Below, piece after piece: positions 1-12,171 of a stretch of DNA of 64,000 nucleotides. The notes beneath the pieces are model-generated. The model was not told the DNA's origin. It ran no database searches and saw nothing but the letters and a program-made list of their open reading frames with translations. The first letter of the stretch is position 1. Each line of letters starts with the position of its first letter. This DNA comes from Mactra quadrangularis (Eukaryota > Mollusca > Bivalvia > Venerida > Mactridae): the NCBI GenBank assembly GCA_025267735.1, contig CM046307.1, forward strand, positions 36,261,231-36,325,230, read 5' to 3'. The translations under genes were made by a program, and so were the position numbers.

Positions 1-247
1 TTCTGATTTTTATCATTAAAACTTTTTTTAGTACCTGTGTACCATCACTATCATTTTTCGACCCAGAAAGACCTAAAACTCCAACGATTAGAACATATTT
101 TGTTACAGATTTTATTGAATCAAAGCACCGGAGTGCCGGAGGACGATGATCTGAACTAATTTTTTAAATAAATTATAATTATGTCAAAATTGTACAGCAA
201 TATTATCTATAAAATAATTTATATGTGCCATTTAATAGAATTTAACA

Positions 248-1370
248 AGAGCAGTCCAAGTACAGTGTGCTAGACTTTCCGAATGTTTTGCTCATGGCAA
301 GGTTTATCTTACCTTTTCAAAGGAAATAATACAGTCAAACAAAAAAATACCAATTCATATAAATATAAAGGAGGAATTACTCCAATAACATAAATCCATT
401 GTAACGTCAAGAAATAAAAAGTTAAGGGTAGGGTACACTCTTGACCCAAGGAGTATGGACACATAAAATTTGGTGAACCAACCAAAAGTGGTTGTTAAGT
501 TATTGTCCGGACAAAGTTTTTCCATATGAACTTCAAGTGACCTTGACCCAATGGGCCTCAGAACCAATTGGGCACACTCTTGACCCAAGGAGTATCTACA
601 CAACATTTGGTGAACCTACCAAAAGTGGTTGTTAAGTTATTGTCCGGACAAAGTTTTTCCCTAGGATGTCCTCTTGACCTTTGACCTCAAAACCAATAGG
701 GCGCATCCTTGACTCGAGGGCTACTCTCACATAAATTGGTGACCGGGGTACATTCATTGTTGAGTTATTGTCAGGACAAAGTCTTCATATAAATTTAATT
801 CCAGTGACCTTGACCTTTGACCCTGGGGCCTCAGAACCAAAGGACACACCCTTGACCCAAGCAGTATCCACACATTAAATTTGGTGAACCTAGGTAAAGT
901 AGTTGTTGAGTGATTGTCCTGACAAAGTTTTTCTATATGATGTCTTCGAGACCTTGACCTTTGACCCTGGGGCTTCAAAACCAAAAAGTAAATTGGTTGT
1001 TGAGTTATCGTCTGGACAAGGTTTTTCCATATGATGTCCCTGTGACCTTGACCCTAGGGCCTCAAAACCTACTGGGTACATCCTTGACACATGGGCTTCT
1101 CTCTCATAAAATTTGGTGAACTTAGGTACAGTCGTTGTTGAGTTAATGTCTGGACAAAGTTTTCATATTTTAAGTCCCAGTGACCTTGACCTTCGACCCT
1201 GGGGTCTCAAAATCAATAGGGAACACACTCTACCCAAGGGCTATCCACACATTAAATTTTGGGAGCCTAGGTACATCCGGACAAGCAATTGTCCACGGAC
1301 GGACAGATAGACGAACAACATCATAACATAATTTTAATATGTCCGGGGTTTTTTAAACGGGCGTATAAAA
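248..1370 (+). repeat. Tandem-core composite element with TGACCTTGACC core
   Basis: The left end begins AACAAGAGCAGTCC (from 246), as at 9588. The core has at least six diverged copies of a unit of roughly 130-145 bp containing TGACCTTGACC(TTTGACC), with marks near 542, 673, 809, 953, 1047 and 1185. The right end has CGGACGGACAG, then ATCATAACATAATTT and GGGCGTATAAAAATG. The same core and right end recur at 6840-7430. Short open frames on both strands here come from the repeat and are not genes. The layout resembles the pearl elements described from bivalves (fixed flanks, tandem core); that label is inference. Confidence 0.75.
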
Positions 1371-1880
1371 ATGATCCTTTAACTGTGAATATTGGAATTA
1401 TATCAGTTCAGTTAATTTCACAGTGAAAGTATTTATGAAGGACAATTGATGTAATTTTGTAATAGAAAAGCGAAACATAATAGTCTGTTTCATTTTATTT
1501 TTATGTTTATGACATAAAAGCAATGATTCAATAGATATAATACAAAACTAGAACTGCCACCAGTGGCGAAAATACCCCCGCAAATGCAACATTTCAAGAT
1601 GACTGCTAGTCAACATTGTGGAAGTCCAGAAAGGTAAATGTTGTAAGAAGCATAAAAACCATAAAAAGAACAGGATGCAAATATCAAAGTGGAAATAAAC
1701 AGCAAATAACAGGGGAATTCACTATGGATAAAAAAGCCAAATGAACAGTAGTTGTCATATTTCAAATGAATTTTACATGAAAATGAACGCCACTTGGTCA
1801 TTATGAATGTAAAATGGAACAACAGACGACCACATATAAATCAAACCAATAATATTTATAATATCATGTAATAAAACATA
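1371..1880. other. No supported feature
   Basis: AT-rich spacer with no splice-consistent exon, RNA gene or repeat that I could tie to another copy in the window. Confidence 0.5.
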
Positions 1881-2806
1881 CAGTGTAACCTCTGCTAACA
1901 GCACCACTAACCAGCGACAACCTCCGACGAGGGGCAAATTAGAATTCCCCCTGTTGATTTTGCTCTATGTTTTACCTCTAACAAATGACACCTCTGCGAA
2001 GCGGTAAACAGCCGTTGAGATAAATTCCCCTTGTTTATAATTTACCTCTGTACAGCGACACTAAGTCTAGCAAGGTTTTTTATCAATATGTATCTAAGAC
2101 CAGAGGATTTAAACATTAAGTGATACCCTTTATCGTATAAAAAAACCCTAAGGTGTTATGTTGTTAAACCATTTGACTAACGGGGGATTTTCTTATACCA
2201 ATGGAGGCAGATGATCTTTAATAACAAGTGACATAATGGTTTTATGACAAAAATGAACAAATTAAGATAAAAGCACTTTGTGTGGTAGGCTGACTTCATC
2301 AAATATCAGTCGTACACAAGCTCAGCTCGTTGACGATAGTTAATGAAAACTTATTTGTTATTGTACTAATTATTATAAGCTTCAATGTAATAATTCTGCA
2401 TTAAGTTAATTTGATGTTTAAGAGCCAAATCATACATTTACTTCCGAAAAGACAATGATAATTCATGCTAAATATTATTGCCCGTTAGACAGGTATAAAG
2501 AACAAATTTGACAGTACTGGAATCAATTTCCCATGTGTATTGCTTTCTTCTGCGTAAAACTAACCATCGTGCAACGAATTTGACTGGTTATAATAATTCA
2601 TCTTAACAATTTTGTTATCATATTGAAGTTTTTTACTTTTGTTGATCTGCGCCTGCTAATGACTGCTTTTTACATAACGGAATGGATAACGGCCAGTTTT
2701 CTGTACTGAAAATGGATGTTTTTCTGTTTTTTTTTGTGATCGGAAAAAATTTCTACCTCTGCAGAGCGACGCTTTTTTTCAAACACCACCGAAAGTTGCT
2801 CTGCAG
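1881..2806. mobile_element. Possible pogo/Tigger-like DNA element, degenerate
   Basis: Starts with TA then CAGTGTAACCTCTGCTAACA, the style of terminal repeat seen in the TA-flanked elements at 16104 and 12906. Internal copies of ACCTCTGCAGAGCGAC-like sequence occur near 2755 and GTTGCTCTGCAG at 2795-2806 before TA. No transposase is visible. The right end is less certain than the left. Confidence 0.45.
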
Positions 2807-2921
2807 TATCAAGAATTTAACAAATACCCCCATAAACATAAGAAAGCTATAATTACCTATCAGGTATTTCATTTTCACAGTAGTAAAGTTGAAATAATAT
2901 CTAATATCGCACAAAGCTATT

Positions 2922-3090
2922 TAACAAATAATACATGGCCATGAGAGCAATATGCAAGTTTACGGACTGGTTAGTCAGACTGAGGAAGTTATGTGGCCCG
3001 AAGCGCAGCTGAGGGCCATATAACTTTCGAGGTCTGACTAACCAGTCCGTAAACTTGCATATTGCCCGCAATGCCATGTGTTATTTGTTA
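2922..3090. repeat. Fold-back palindromic element (about 169 bp)
   Basis: The left arm contains GCAATATGCAAGTTTACGGA and continues to CTGGTTAGTCAGAC. The right arm is its near-perfect reverse complement starting GTCTGACTAACCAGTCCG. Outer arms AACAAATAATACATGGC and GCCATGTGTTATTTGTT also pair. The loop is about 35 bp. This would form one long hairpin. Confidence 0.85.
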
Positions 3091-3329
3091 TATTATACCG
3101 AATTTAAATTCTTTTAACACTCTTGTTGCGGTCATTTTACTATAATGCGTTTCAATTAATAATTCTATTCTACAGTAAGTCAAATATCTCAAACCCAAGT
3201 CTGACTTTCATTTTCACGTGATGCAGCAATATAACATGCTCTTCTTGTTATACTTTTTGTTGATCCACTCATTTCGTCTGTTTATGTTGCCGTTTAATAA
3301 GCACATCGTGAAAGTCGCGTTAAATAAGA

Positions 3330-3421
3330 CTGGATGACGTCATAAACAGTCAATATAAGAATTATGGACTGGGTGACGTCATAAACGGTCAATATGCGAT
3401 TTATTGACTGGATGACGTCAC
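3330..3421 (+). repeat. 39-bp tandem repeat, each unit with a TGACGTCA palindrome
   Basis: TGACGTCA occurs at 3335, 3374 and 3413, an exact 39-bp spacing. The surrounding unit (GACTGGATGACGTCATAAAC, then a GTCAATAT tail) is repeated with small changes. TGACGTCA is the full cAMP-response-element consensus; any regulatory role is inference. Confidence 0.8.
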
Positions 3422-3479
3422 ATTAAATATAGAGAACGTTATGCAAATGAGGTATAATATTACAAACTAAGATGCTTTC

Positions 3480-4310
3480 TTTATAGAAAAATTCAAGATT
3501 GCCATTAGTTGGTCATTTTGAATTTATGAAAAAATACATACAAATGTCATCAACAAGAATTTGTCGGCACAGTGTTATCAAAATGGGCTGAGAAAAAAAG
3601 ATGTTTGCATCACAAGATATTAGAAAATTCAACATGGCTGCCAAACAGCCATTTTGAATTTGACTTTAAAAATGCCAAGCACATCAACTGAAACAATTTC
3701 TAACTTTCTCAGTCTTTAGAAAAAGTATCATATTTGCTATAAATTTTCTTTAAGTTTTCTTCCAGAATTGCTGCCAGTCAGCCAATTTGAATTTGAAAAA
3801 ATATCAGTACATCAAATAAAAAGCTTAACAATAAGAATTTGATAAAAAAATAGCAGTCCATAATAAACTTCAGCAAGAAGAAATTGAGTGCAAAATTTCA
3901 TCAAAATTAAAAAAAATAAAGATGGCAGCCAGTGGCCATTTTGAATTGGAATTGATATAAAGTGCATGTACACATCAACTGTAAGAATGTGAACTCATGT
4001 GCAAAATTCTAACATAATTGGTTAAGAAAAAATCTGTTGAGAATAAGCATATTATACAGTTATTAAAGTAAATTAAATTCAAAATAATCAAGATGGCCAC
4101 AGGTCGGCCATTTTAAATTGGAATTTATATAAACTACATGAACTTGTCAACTGTAAGAATGTGAACTTGAGTGCAAAATTCTATTAAATAAACATACTGC
4201 AAAGGTATTTATTTTTTGGGACAGACCGGGCGACCAACCAACAAACCAACCAACCACCAGGGCAATTCCAGTATACCCCGAGAAACTTTGTTTGCAGGGG
4301 TATAATGAAG
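3480..4310 (+). repeat. Tandem-core element with GCCATTTTGAATT core
   Basis: Five diverged units, each with a variant of GGCCATTTTGAATTTG, near 3514, 3650, 3782, 3938 and 4109 (about 130-170 bp apart). The right end has AGACCGGGCGACC, a CAAC-rich run and CAGGGGTATAATG, similar to the right ends of the other tandem-core elements in this window. Confidence 0.65.
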
Positions 4311-6040
4311 TACCATAATTACATCAATAAAATAGTGGTATCTCAATAATGGCTAGGTACATTTAAATTAGGGTTCTAGATTACATAATACATTGTCATG
4401 TGGAACTCAAAATATTGTTTTTCCTCCAGTATTTACAAGGTACAAAACATGTTTACACATTCGATGCAATGGAATTTCACAGACAAAAGAAATCTAAAAA
4501 ATCATTTTGTCAGAGATGAAAATGCATTTGTCCACAAGTTCAATGCTCAAAAAGAAATCTTGAGAACTATGACATAAAATACATACATTCATTTATAGTA
4601 AATAATTGATAATAAAATTGATTCATTGTTTAATATGATAGAGACTTACAGATCTACATTATCAAGTTAGTATATTTAGTATATTTACAGCTAAAATATT
4701 CAACACAGACAAATAGGTTGGAAATTACTTGTTCACAGACATAAAATACAGACATAAAATACATTTAGTTGAGAATAGAAATTCTGCAGTCATCCTTGAC
4801 AGTATTTTTTAAAACAATTGCTATTGTTCTCTGTACACATACAATTCATTGTACGGTAAATATGGTGGAACCTGTCTACAAAGACCACTCAGTGGAAAGA
4901 TGTACATGTTTGTACCACTGGGAAAACATAAATTTAAAATTCCAGATTCTAGATTACATACAGACTTATGTACCAATAACATTTACCTAGCTGAGACATT
5001 TGACCAAAATTACAATCCAATCTGGTCAGAACATCACAGCACACATTGTCTAAATATGACACAATGATTAATCTGTTATCTAGGACTGTTACAATACTCC
5101 AAATCTATGAGTTTGAAGTGCATACAAAGGGAAATAACTGTCTAATGACCTTCATTGTCAGATCTTTAATCAATGTCACAAATAATTCTAGGTTAAATGT
5201 ATAGTGAAGGTAGAACTCTCTTATACTAATTCCTTAGAAATTATTTGTGGAAAGTGTGATAATTGCTTACAAAACATATCAATTATTATTCATTGTGATA
5301 GGTTAAATCATGCTGCATTGTTTAGATAAATATAAGAAATAATGTCTGGAAAATGATTTGATTAACACTTTTCATGAGGATCAGTTAGTATCTACCTTTC
5401 ATATAAAAATAGAATAAGTTTTAATACATCAATTAAGTGTGATTTAACAAAAATTTAAAACTAAACAAAAATTTAAAACTAAACAAAAATTTAAAACTAC
5501 TACAACCAAGATTAGGAATATGATATTGTGATTTAACAACAATTTAAAACTTCATTAGTGCTTAGTTTAGAGTTTAGAAATATGATATTCAAAAGACCTA
5601 ATTTGGAACTCTAATTTATGTGTTTTCCATCAGTGCAAACTAAGTTTTCGACACATTAATGGTGAAAAGCACAAAGTATGGATTAAATCCTTCGTTCTTT
5701 GTTCACTTATTCATTGTAACAGTGAAAATTGTCTGAACTGAAGGAAAAAACCCCAATATTTGAATTCCAGATATAGTCTATTCATAATTAGCAATCCTAA
5801 ACAATTTCGGTGGTCATTTAACATAATTTGGTATAAGAGAATTTATAACTACAGTGTTAATACACCATGTATGACTAGACAATAAAATTAAGACAATTAT
5901 AAAATATCAACAGGAAATAAGAGTTAATTAACTTGAGAACATAGTCCTTCATTTAATAGCAATACAATATGTAGTATACAGTGCCCACCAAAAGTTAAGA
6001 GACATTAATTTTAGTTTGTAAGCCTAGTACAAAAGTTTTA
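4311..6040. other. No supported gene; short tandem repeat at 5446-5498
   Basis: AT-rich sequence. At 5446-5498 a 17-bp unit AACAAAAATTTAAAACT is repeated three times. A short open stretch near 4850-5060 has no family resemblance and no splice context, so it is not called. Confidence 0.55.
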
Positions 6041-6041
6041 T

Positions 6042-6427
6042 AACAAGAGCTGTCAGAGAAGACGGCATGCTTGAATAAGTAAGTATTTGTCACATGAGAT
6101 GTGGTTGATGATAAGGAACATACATATTTTAAAATTTGAAAATGATACCTTAACAAATTTAAAGTAATAAAAATATTTTTTTAAAGAAAATTTTAAGTTC
6201 ACCGGAGACAATTTTGAAAAAAAAGTATTTGGAGTTATGATCCTTGTCACATGAGATGTGGTTGATAATAAGGAACATATATCTAAAGTTTGAAGTTGAT
6301 ACCTCAAGAAATAAAAAATTATAGTAAAAAATATTTTACTGCACAAAAACTTTAATCAGAAATGCATACGCCTACGCTAGGGCGAGTAGAAAAGCTCTCC
6401 ATTTACTTCGTAAAGTCGAGCTAAAAA
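6042..6427 (+). repeat. Tandem-core element, two 157-bp core units, complete ends
   Basis: The left end is AACAAGAGCTGTCAGAG. Two core copies share TTGTCACATGAGATGTGGTT (GTCAC at 6089 and 6246, 157 bp apart). The right end AAAGCTCTCCATTTACTTCG then TAAAGTCGAGCTAAAAATG can fold into an AGCTC/GAGCT hairpin. Both ends match the element at 9588-10756 while the core is different. Confidence 0.75.
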
Positions 6428-6839
6428 TGATTACCTTTTTTTGATATGCTTTCTTTGCTTCTTTTGTTATTGTACTTTTTGTAGTTGAGAATACAAAAGC
6501 AGCTTAAAATCAATGTAATAAAAAAAACTCTCATTGAACTTGGTTTTGGATACTTTGGAATCAGATGCTGAATCTTACAAATGTTATGCATTCATAAAAT
6601 TTGCTCTCATTTAATCATCAACCATATAAAATATATTAAAAAATAATGGCTTAAAAACAATCATAAAACTTTTATTTTTTAATGTCTTTAAACTTTTGGT
6701 GGACATTGCATGGCTACAACTCCTGTACTAATGTAGTATAAAGCACGATAAGTCATAATTCTCATCCTAGGATCTGAGAGACCTTAGTACCAATAAAAAA
6801 GTGGGCGGGGCATTATACACCCGTGTGCAGTCCATGCTG

Positions 6840-7430
6840 TGTTCTGTCTCATATGAAGTCCCTGTGACCTTGACCTATGACCCCGGGACCTCAGAATAGG
6901 TCACATACTTAACCGGAAGGCTATCCAAAGCAAAGATTTTGAGAACCTAGGTACAGTCAGGGTTGAGTTATCACTGGCACACAGTTTTCTCAAATTAACT
7001 TCCAGTGACCTTGACCTTTGACCTTGGGTCCTCAGAACTAAAAGGGTACACTCTTGATTCAAGGAGTATCCATACATAAAATTTTGTGAACCTAGATAAA
7101 GTGGTTGTTGAGTTATCACATAAAATTTGGCGAACCTATGTACAGTGGTAGTTGAGACAGAGTTATTGTCCGGACAAAGTTTTCATATAAATTTGTTCCA
7201 GTGACCTTGACCTTTGACCCTCAAAATCAAAAAGGCACCCCCTCTACCCAAGGGCAATCCACACATAAAATTTGGGGAACCAAGGTACATCCTTTCTTAA
7301 GTTATCATCCAGACAAGCAATTGTCCAGGGACGGACGGCCAGTCTGACCGACCGACTGACAGACGGACGGACGGACAACATCATAACATAATTTGTCCTG
7401 TTTTTCAAACGAGGGTATAAAAATGGAAAC
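6840..7430 (+). repeat. Tandem-core element with TGACCTTGACC core, second copy
   Basis: Core units with TGACCTTGACC near 6867, 7008 and 7205 and GGACAAAGTTTTC/TAAAATTTGG segments as in 248-1370. The right end has GACGGACGGACGGACAAC, ATCATAACATAATTTGTCC and GAGGGTATAAAAATGG. The left end is not the AACAAGAGC type and appears truncated. Confidence 0.75.
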
Positions 7431-9587
7431 ACAATAAGGAAGAGATTCAAACTAAGACTGCACATGCTGTAAGCAAAACATTGTGTTGTAAATATAAGAC
7501 AGTACATAAATAAACATGTAGGAATGTTATAAACACAATATATACTGTTAAAACTTGTGTTGGATCACTGCATTATTATTCAAAACTCAATAGTGTAAGA
7601 CATGATTATTTTGTATATTTAGTAATTATGATAATTTTGATTTGTTGCCTTTTATTGCAAGTACGAATGGTGTGAGGTACATTTCGTACAAAAACAAAAC
7701 CCTGTTTATGTAAACAATACAATGAACTAATCCACCTCAGGGAATGGACAGATTGACAATAAAATATCATATAGTATTATGTTCTTTTTTAAAAAGTGCC
7801 TTGTTGGTGTAATGGTAAAGTATTCTACAATTACAAGCATGATTGACCAAGAAGGGGTTGGTTTATCTGTTACACTTATTTTATTCAAATATGCTATACA
7901 ACCTTGATTTTTAATACTGACCTACCTTTTGGAATGATTTGGTTTATTGTAATTAAGGTACTGAAGATAAAGATTCCTTCTGCAGCTATAATCCATAAGG
8001 CCTGTTGCACAGTATTTGTCCTATTTATAAGTTAATGGCAGATTAGAAGAGTAGTCAGGGGAGATAACTTTGTTGGACGTAATTTCTGGGATTGTCTATT
8101 CAACAAATGAGTTCCAACCAAAAAGATATCAATCCAATCTTCTTTAGAAGTAAAAATGTAAACCAAAAATTATGATCCATATTAAGTGCAACTTTGTTCC
8201 CATACAAAAAGGATAACAACTAGCTACTTTTTGAGGACTAAAACAATAAAATAATGAACCTACACGCAAAACAAACCAGGGTCTATTAAAGTGTGAACCA
8301 TGGACTATCAAAACCTTTGAAGTGGTAGATTTAGATTGTTATTGCAGTACCCAGACACCAATATAATCATTGAAGCAAAAAACCAACAATAGATAAATAT
8401 ATGCAAGAAACATTGTTTCTAATATGGATCCTTCAATTGGTGGTAAGGAAAAAGTTAAGGTAGATTTATTGCTACCTTAAGAGTAAGGAAAATATATGGA
8501 TAGATAAAAACATAATGATAGAAGTTTCTGTAATACAACACTTATGTAATATGGAACGTCTAATTTTTTTGTAATACAATACAGCATTTTATAGAATTTA
8601 AGATTTTCTGTGTATTTAAGAGAAAAATAAACCTTAAGGTTGGGATTTGCATTGTTCCATTACCAAAACAATTAACTGTATTGAAACATACACAACACAA
8701 TTCCCAGTATGAGTACAACTGTATTAATCATTGAATATCACTTATTTTTGAAGTGTTGAAACAATTGAATGACCGTCAAACCATTAATATTATATTCAAC
8801 ATTCGTAAACATTGTAAGGCCTACAACTTTCTAAAGACAAATTTTACAGAAATAGAGTTGAAAATTTTCCTTTCTATGACGTCATACGAGGTTGTATTCG
8901 TAACAAGTAGGACCTGTGATCAAGGCGATACTTAAGTGATTGGAGGATATTTTAAATCAGATAGATCAATGTGCGATCAATTCATATTTTTCATCGAAAA
9001 TTTGGGAACTTCATTTCCTAAAAAAGCAAATGCCCTTGCCAAATGTGTACCTAAAGTCACAATCTACATCTACCACATCTTCCAACATTGTTCTACAATG
9101 AAAAATTGCATCATACTCTAGTTTTTCTATATTACAAGAGAAGCAGAACCATCATTTCCAAAAAATTGAGACGAGTTACGAATGGATAAGAGGCTGTCTT
9201 AAGTTACGCAAAGTATTTACGAAAATCTTAAGTTAAGAAAATTTTTGATGAAACGCATTATTGACATAAGTTACGGATAAGTTGGAGTTAGGCCACTTCT
9301 TAAGTTACGAAAATGTTGATGAAACGGCACCCAGGTGACTTTGCCAAGAACCTCTACCATAACATCACAAACCTGTTGCACAATGCTAGCACTACTAGCA
9401 TGTCAATTGTTACAGCCAAATGGTTGAAAGTGGTTGACAAACAAATTTTCATTTTATAAATATTGAAATTAATAAGACAATGACACAAAATCTGATAATT
9501 AATCAACTGAGATAACAGTTGGTGACAAGTATATGTATAGTCAATAACAAAGTTTAATTTTACACCTGCATTTTTTATGAAACTGTA
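7431..9587. other. No supported gene
   Basis: AT-rich spacer. Two short open frames (8753-8935 and 8936-9121) abut one another but show no codon bias, domain or splice context. A weak tRNA-like patch sits near 7800-7870 and is probably a SINE relic. Confidence 0.5.
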
Positions 9588-10756
9588 ACAAGAGCAGTCC
9601 AAGGACAGCACGCTCAACTTTTCCGGTGTTTTGATCATGGCAAGGCTTATCTTTAAACAAAAATGATTTCAAGACAGGACTTAATTTTTGAAAGGAAATA
9701 AATCAGTCAAATAATAATTACCAATTCATATTTGTAAAATTTAAAAGGGGCATAACTCCTAAATCATTCATCCATAGTAACGTCCCTTCAGAGTTAAGTA
9801 AACATAGTATCAATGAATAAGCATACTTACTTTTATTTAAATATCTTTATAAGGATTTATAGATATTATAACTGGAACAAATTTCAACATTTTAGTAAAG
9901 GGGCATAACTCCAAAAAATTATCAAGAGTTATGTACCTTTTTAGTAGAGTAGATGTAGTACTGATGAATAAGCATACTAACTGTCATTTGAATATCTTGA
10001 TGAGTATTGAAAATATTTCACTTCAAAGGACTTTCACCCAAATTAAAAAGTTGAGAAGGTGCACAACTCCAAAATAATTCATCAATGGTTACGTCACATT
10101 GTAGTCTACTAGGTGTAGTACTGATGAAAAAGTGTTCTAACTTTCTATCAAACAAAATATATTCAGTTTGAGCAAACAAACCTCAAACATTGAATATAAA
10201 GGGAAATAACTAGGAAATTAATTCATCCAGAGTTATGTCCCTTTAGAGTCAGATAGATGAACTGATGAATAAGCATTTCAACTTTCATTCAAATATATTT
10301 GTAAGTACAAAATATATCCAATTAGAACAAATTTTAATCTTAAATTTTTAAATGTTAAGGGGCATAACTCCAAAAATAATTCATCCACAGTTATATATAC
10401 TCTTTATAGTTGTATAGATACATGTATAGTACCGATAGTTAAGTATTCTAACTTTAAGTCAAATATCTTGATTCAGTATAGAAGATAATTTACATAGGAA
10501 AAACTTTAACCTCATATTTGCAATTTTCTAAGTATAAAAGGGCAACAACTCAAATAATAATTCATCCACAGTTATCCCCTTTCACAGTATGGCTAATATA
10601 GCCCCACTTAATAAGTATACCAACTTTCAATAAAATAACTTGGATAGTGTTGAAGATATAAGTGTTTCAAAAAACTTTAACCTGAAAACCAACGCCAACG
10701 CCGATGCAAAAGTGATAGCAATAGCTCTCATTTTCTTCGAAAAGTCGAGCTAAAAA
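9588..10756 (+). repeat. Large tandem-core element (pearl-like), about 155-bp core
   Basis: The left end AACAAGAGCAGTCC is shared with 248-1370. The core has six diverged units, each with a GGGGCATAACTCC-type box, near 9747, 9900, 10058, 10200, 10359 and 10540. Most spacings are 142-159 bp. The right end has AACGCCAACGCCGATGC then AGCTCTCATTTTCTTCGAAA and AGTCGAGCTAAAAATGC, a terminal hairpin. No protein is encoded. Confidence 0.8.
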
Positions 10757-10974
10757 TGCATAACATTTTTAGATATATAAAAAAATATGCAATCTTTTCA
10801 CGACACACTGCAAAGTTTCTAAATGCATGTATAATCTTAAGTGTTACCAAATAACACTAGGGGCAATACAAGACCAGAAATTTAATGAAAATGCTTTATC
10901 AAAAAGATATTATAATGAACAGATAATACTGAAACAAGATGCATAAATCTTTAAAAAAATACAACATTTTCTTT

Positions 10975-11320
10975 CACGCTTTACAATTAAATATGGTGAT
11001 ATTGGAGTGTGTAATTCACAAAGTCCTACTATGAAAACATAAAATCTCATATTTTCATTGTAGTGAAAAATACACCTTCAAAATGATGTCATCTAAAAAT
11101 ATATCATCTCATCCAAGAGAACAAAATCTAATGATGTATTTTTCTATTTGTGTAGCACTATATCTTACAGAACAAAGAAAAAAGCATGAAAAAAAAAACA
11201 AACAAAAAAAATCAATTTCAGAATAAGATCCTTATATTCCTACTTGAGAGATCAGAAAATGATATTTTCATTCTAGAAAAATATTTTTTCTGAGCTCACA
11301 GGGTTCACATATTCTCTATT
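10975..11320 (+). repeat. Dispersed repeat, diverged copy of 43738-44105
   Basis: Ordered matches with the later copy: TTTCTTTCACGCTTTACA, ATTTTCATTGTAGTGAAAA, GATGTCATCTA, and TTTTCTGAGCTCACAGGGTT near the end. Both copies lie in the same orientation. Confidence 0.6.
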
Positions 11321-12035
11321 TCAAACTTATTAGTGCCGTAAAAATTGAAACTTTTAATGAAACGATTTTAATACTTTTGTCTTTCAATATCCACAGCTAG
11401 CTTTAATACTTTCAACAAATAAAGGGTTACATAATGATGTCTGCATTCTTATCTTCCATGAAAATGACATTAGCCAAAAAAAAATTCACACAATATTTCA
11501 TATTTTTAAATAGCTATAACAAACTAAAAATGTGTCCTCATAAATTTGAGCCATTAGTGCAGGTCTTAATAATCTAGTACATCATTAGGAACAACAACAA
11601 AATAATATTGTATAAATGTGTAACAGTGTGTCTGGCCAGTGAAGCCAGGCAGTCAAAAATATAATGTTTTAAAATATATTCTATCATATCACATATAATT
11701 GAAATGTACACTCCAGGCTCAGATTTTACAAAAATAGGGCTTGCAAATGTTTGAGAGTAGATTTCATTTCAACTAGAAAACTGAGAAAAAAACATGCACA
11801 ATTTTTTGTCCCTAAACTATCATAATTTCTAGAGCCATAAGGCTTAAAATTTGGTGTTTCCATCTGCATTATCAATTTATCAATTTTCTAGGCTGACTAG
11901 ATCTAGAGTAAAATACCATTGCTGTGAATTCAACTGGTAAAAATTGTTATGTTGAAATAAAAGTTACTCTCATTTTTCAAAATCTTCTCGCTAAGTACCA
12001 GTAAGCAAGCTTTAATCGGAACCCTGTGTACATTA
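11321..12035. other. Probable NADK2 3' UTR and flank
   Basis: AT-rich noncoding sequence directly downstream of the NADK2 stop on the minus strand. I could not decide on a polyadenylation signal. Confidence 0.4.
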
Positions 12036-12171
12036 CTATTCCATCTCTACAGTACGAAGAGCATCTTCATCAAATAATTCTAATGTTGCTATGGCACCAT
12101 CATTAAATCTAAATGAACAACCTCCATCTAATACAAGACATGCATCCCACATTCTTGATGCTATCTGTATC
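12036..12171 (-). CDS. NADK2: NADK2 coding exon 9 with stop
   Basis: 136 nt ending in TAG at 12038-12036. The peptide IASRMWDACLVLDGG and FRFNDGAIATLEL matches the C-terminal strand pair of NADK2. It closes with LRTVEME. The acceptor is TATTACAG. I could not pin a polyadenylation site; the 3' UTR would extend toward lower coordinates. Confidence 0.93.

Noticed and set aside
4769..5067. Two overlapping plus-strand open frames in the gene-free left part
   Set aside because: No start context, splice sites or recognisable domain; base composition is the same as the surrounding spacer.
8753..9121. Two adjacent plus-strand open frames that could be one broken gene
   Set aside because: They are separated by a stop in the same region but show no similarity to any family and no codon bias.
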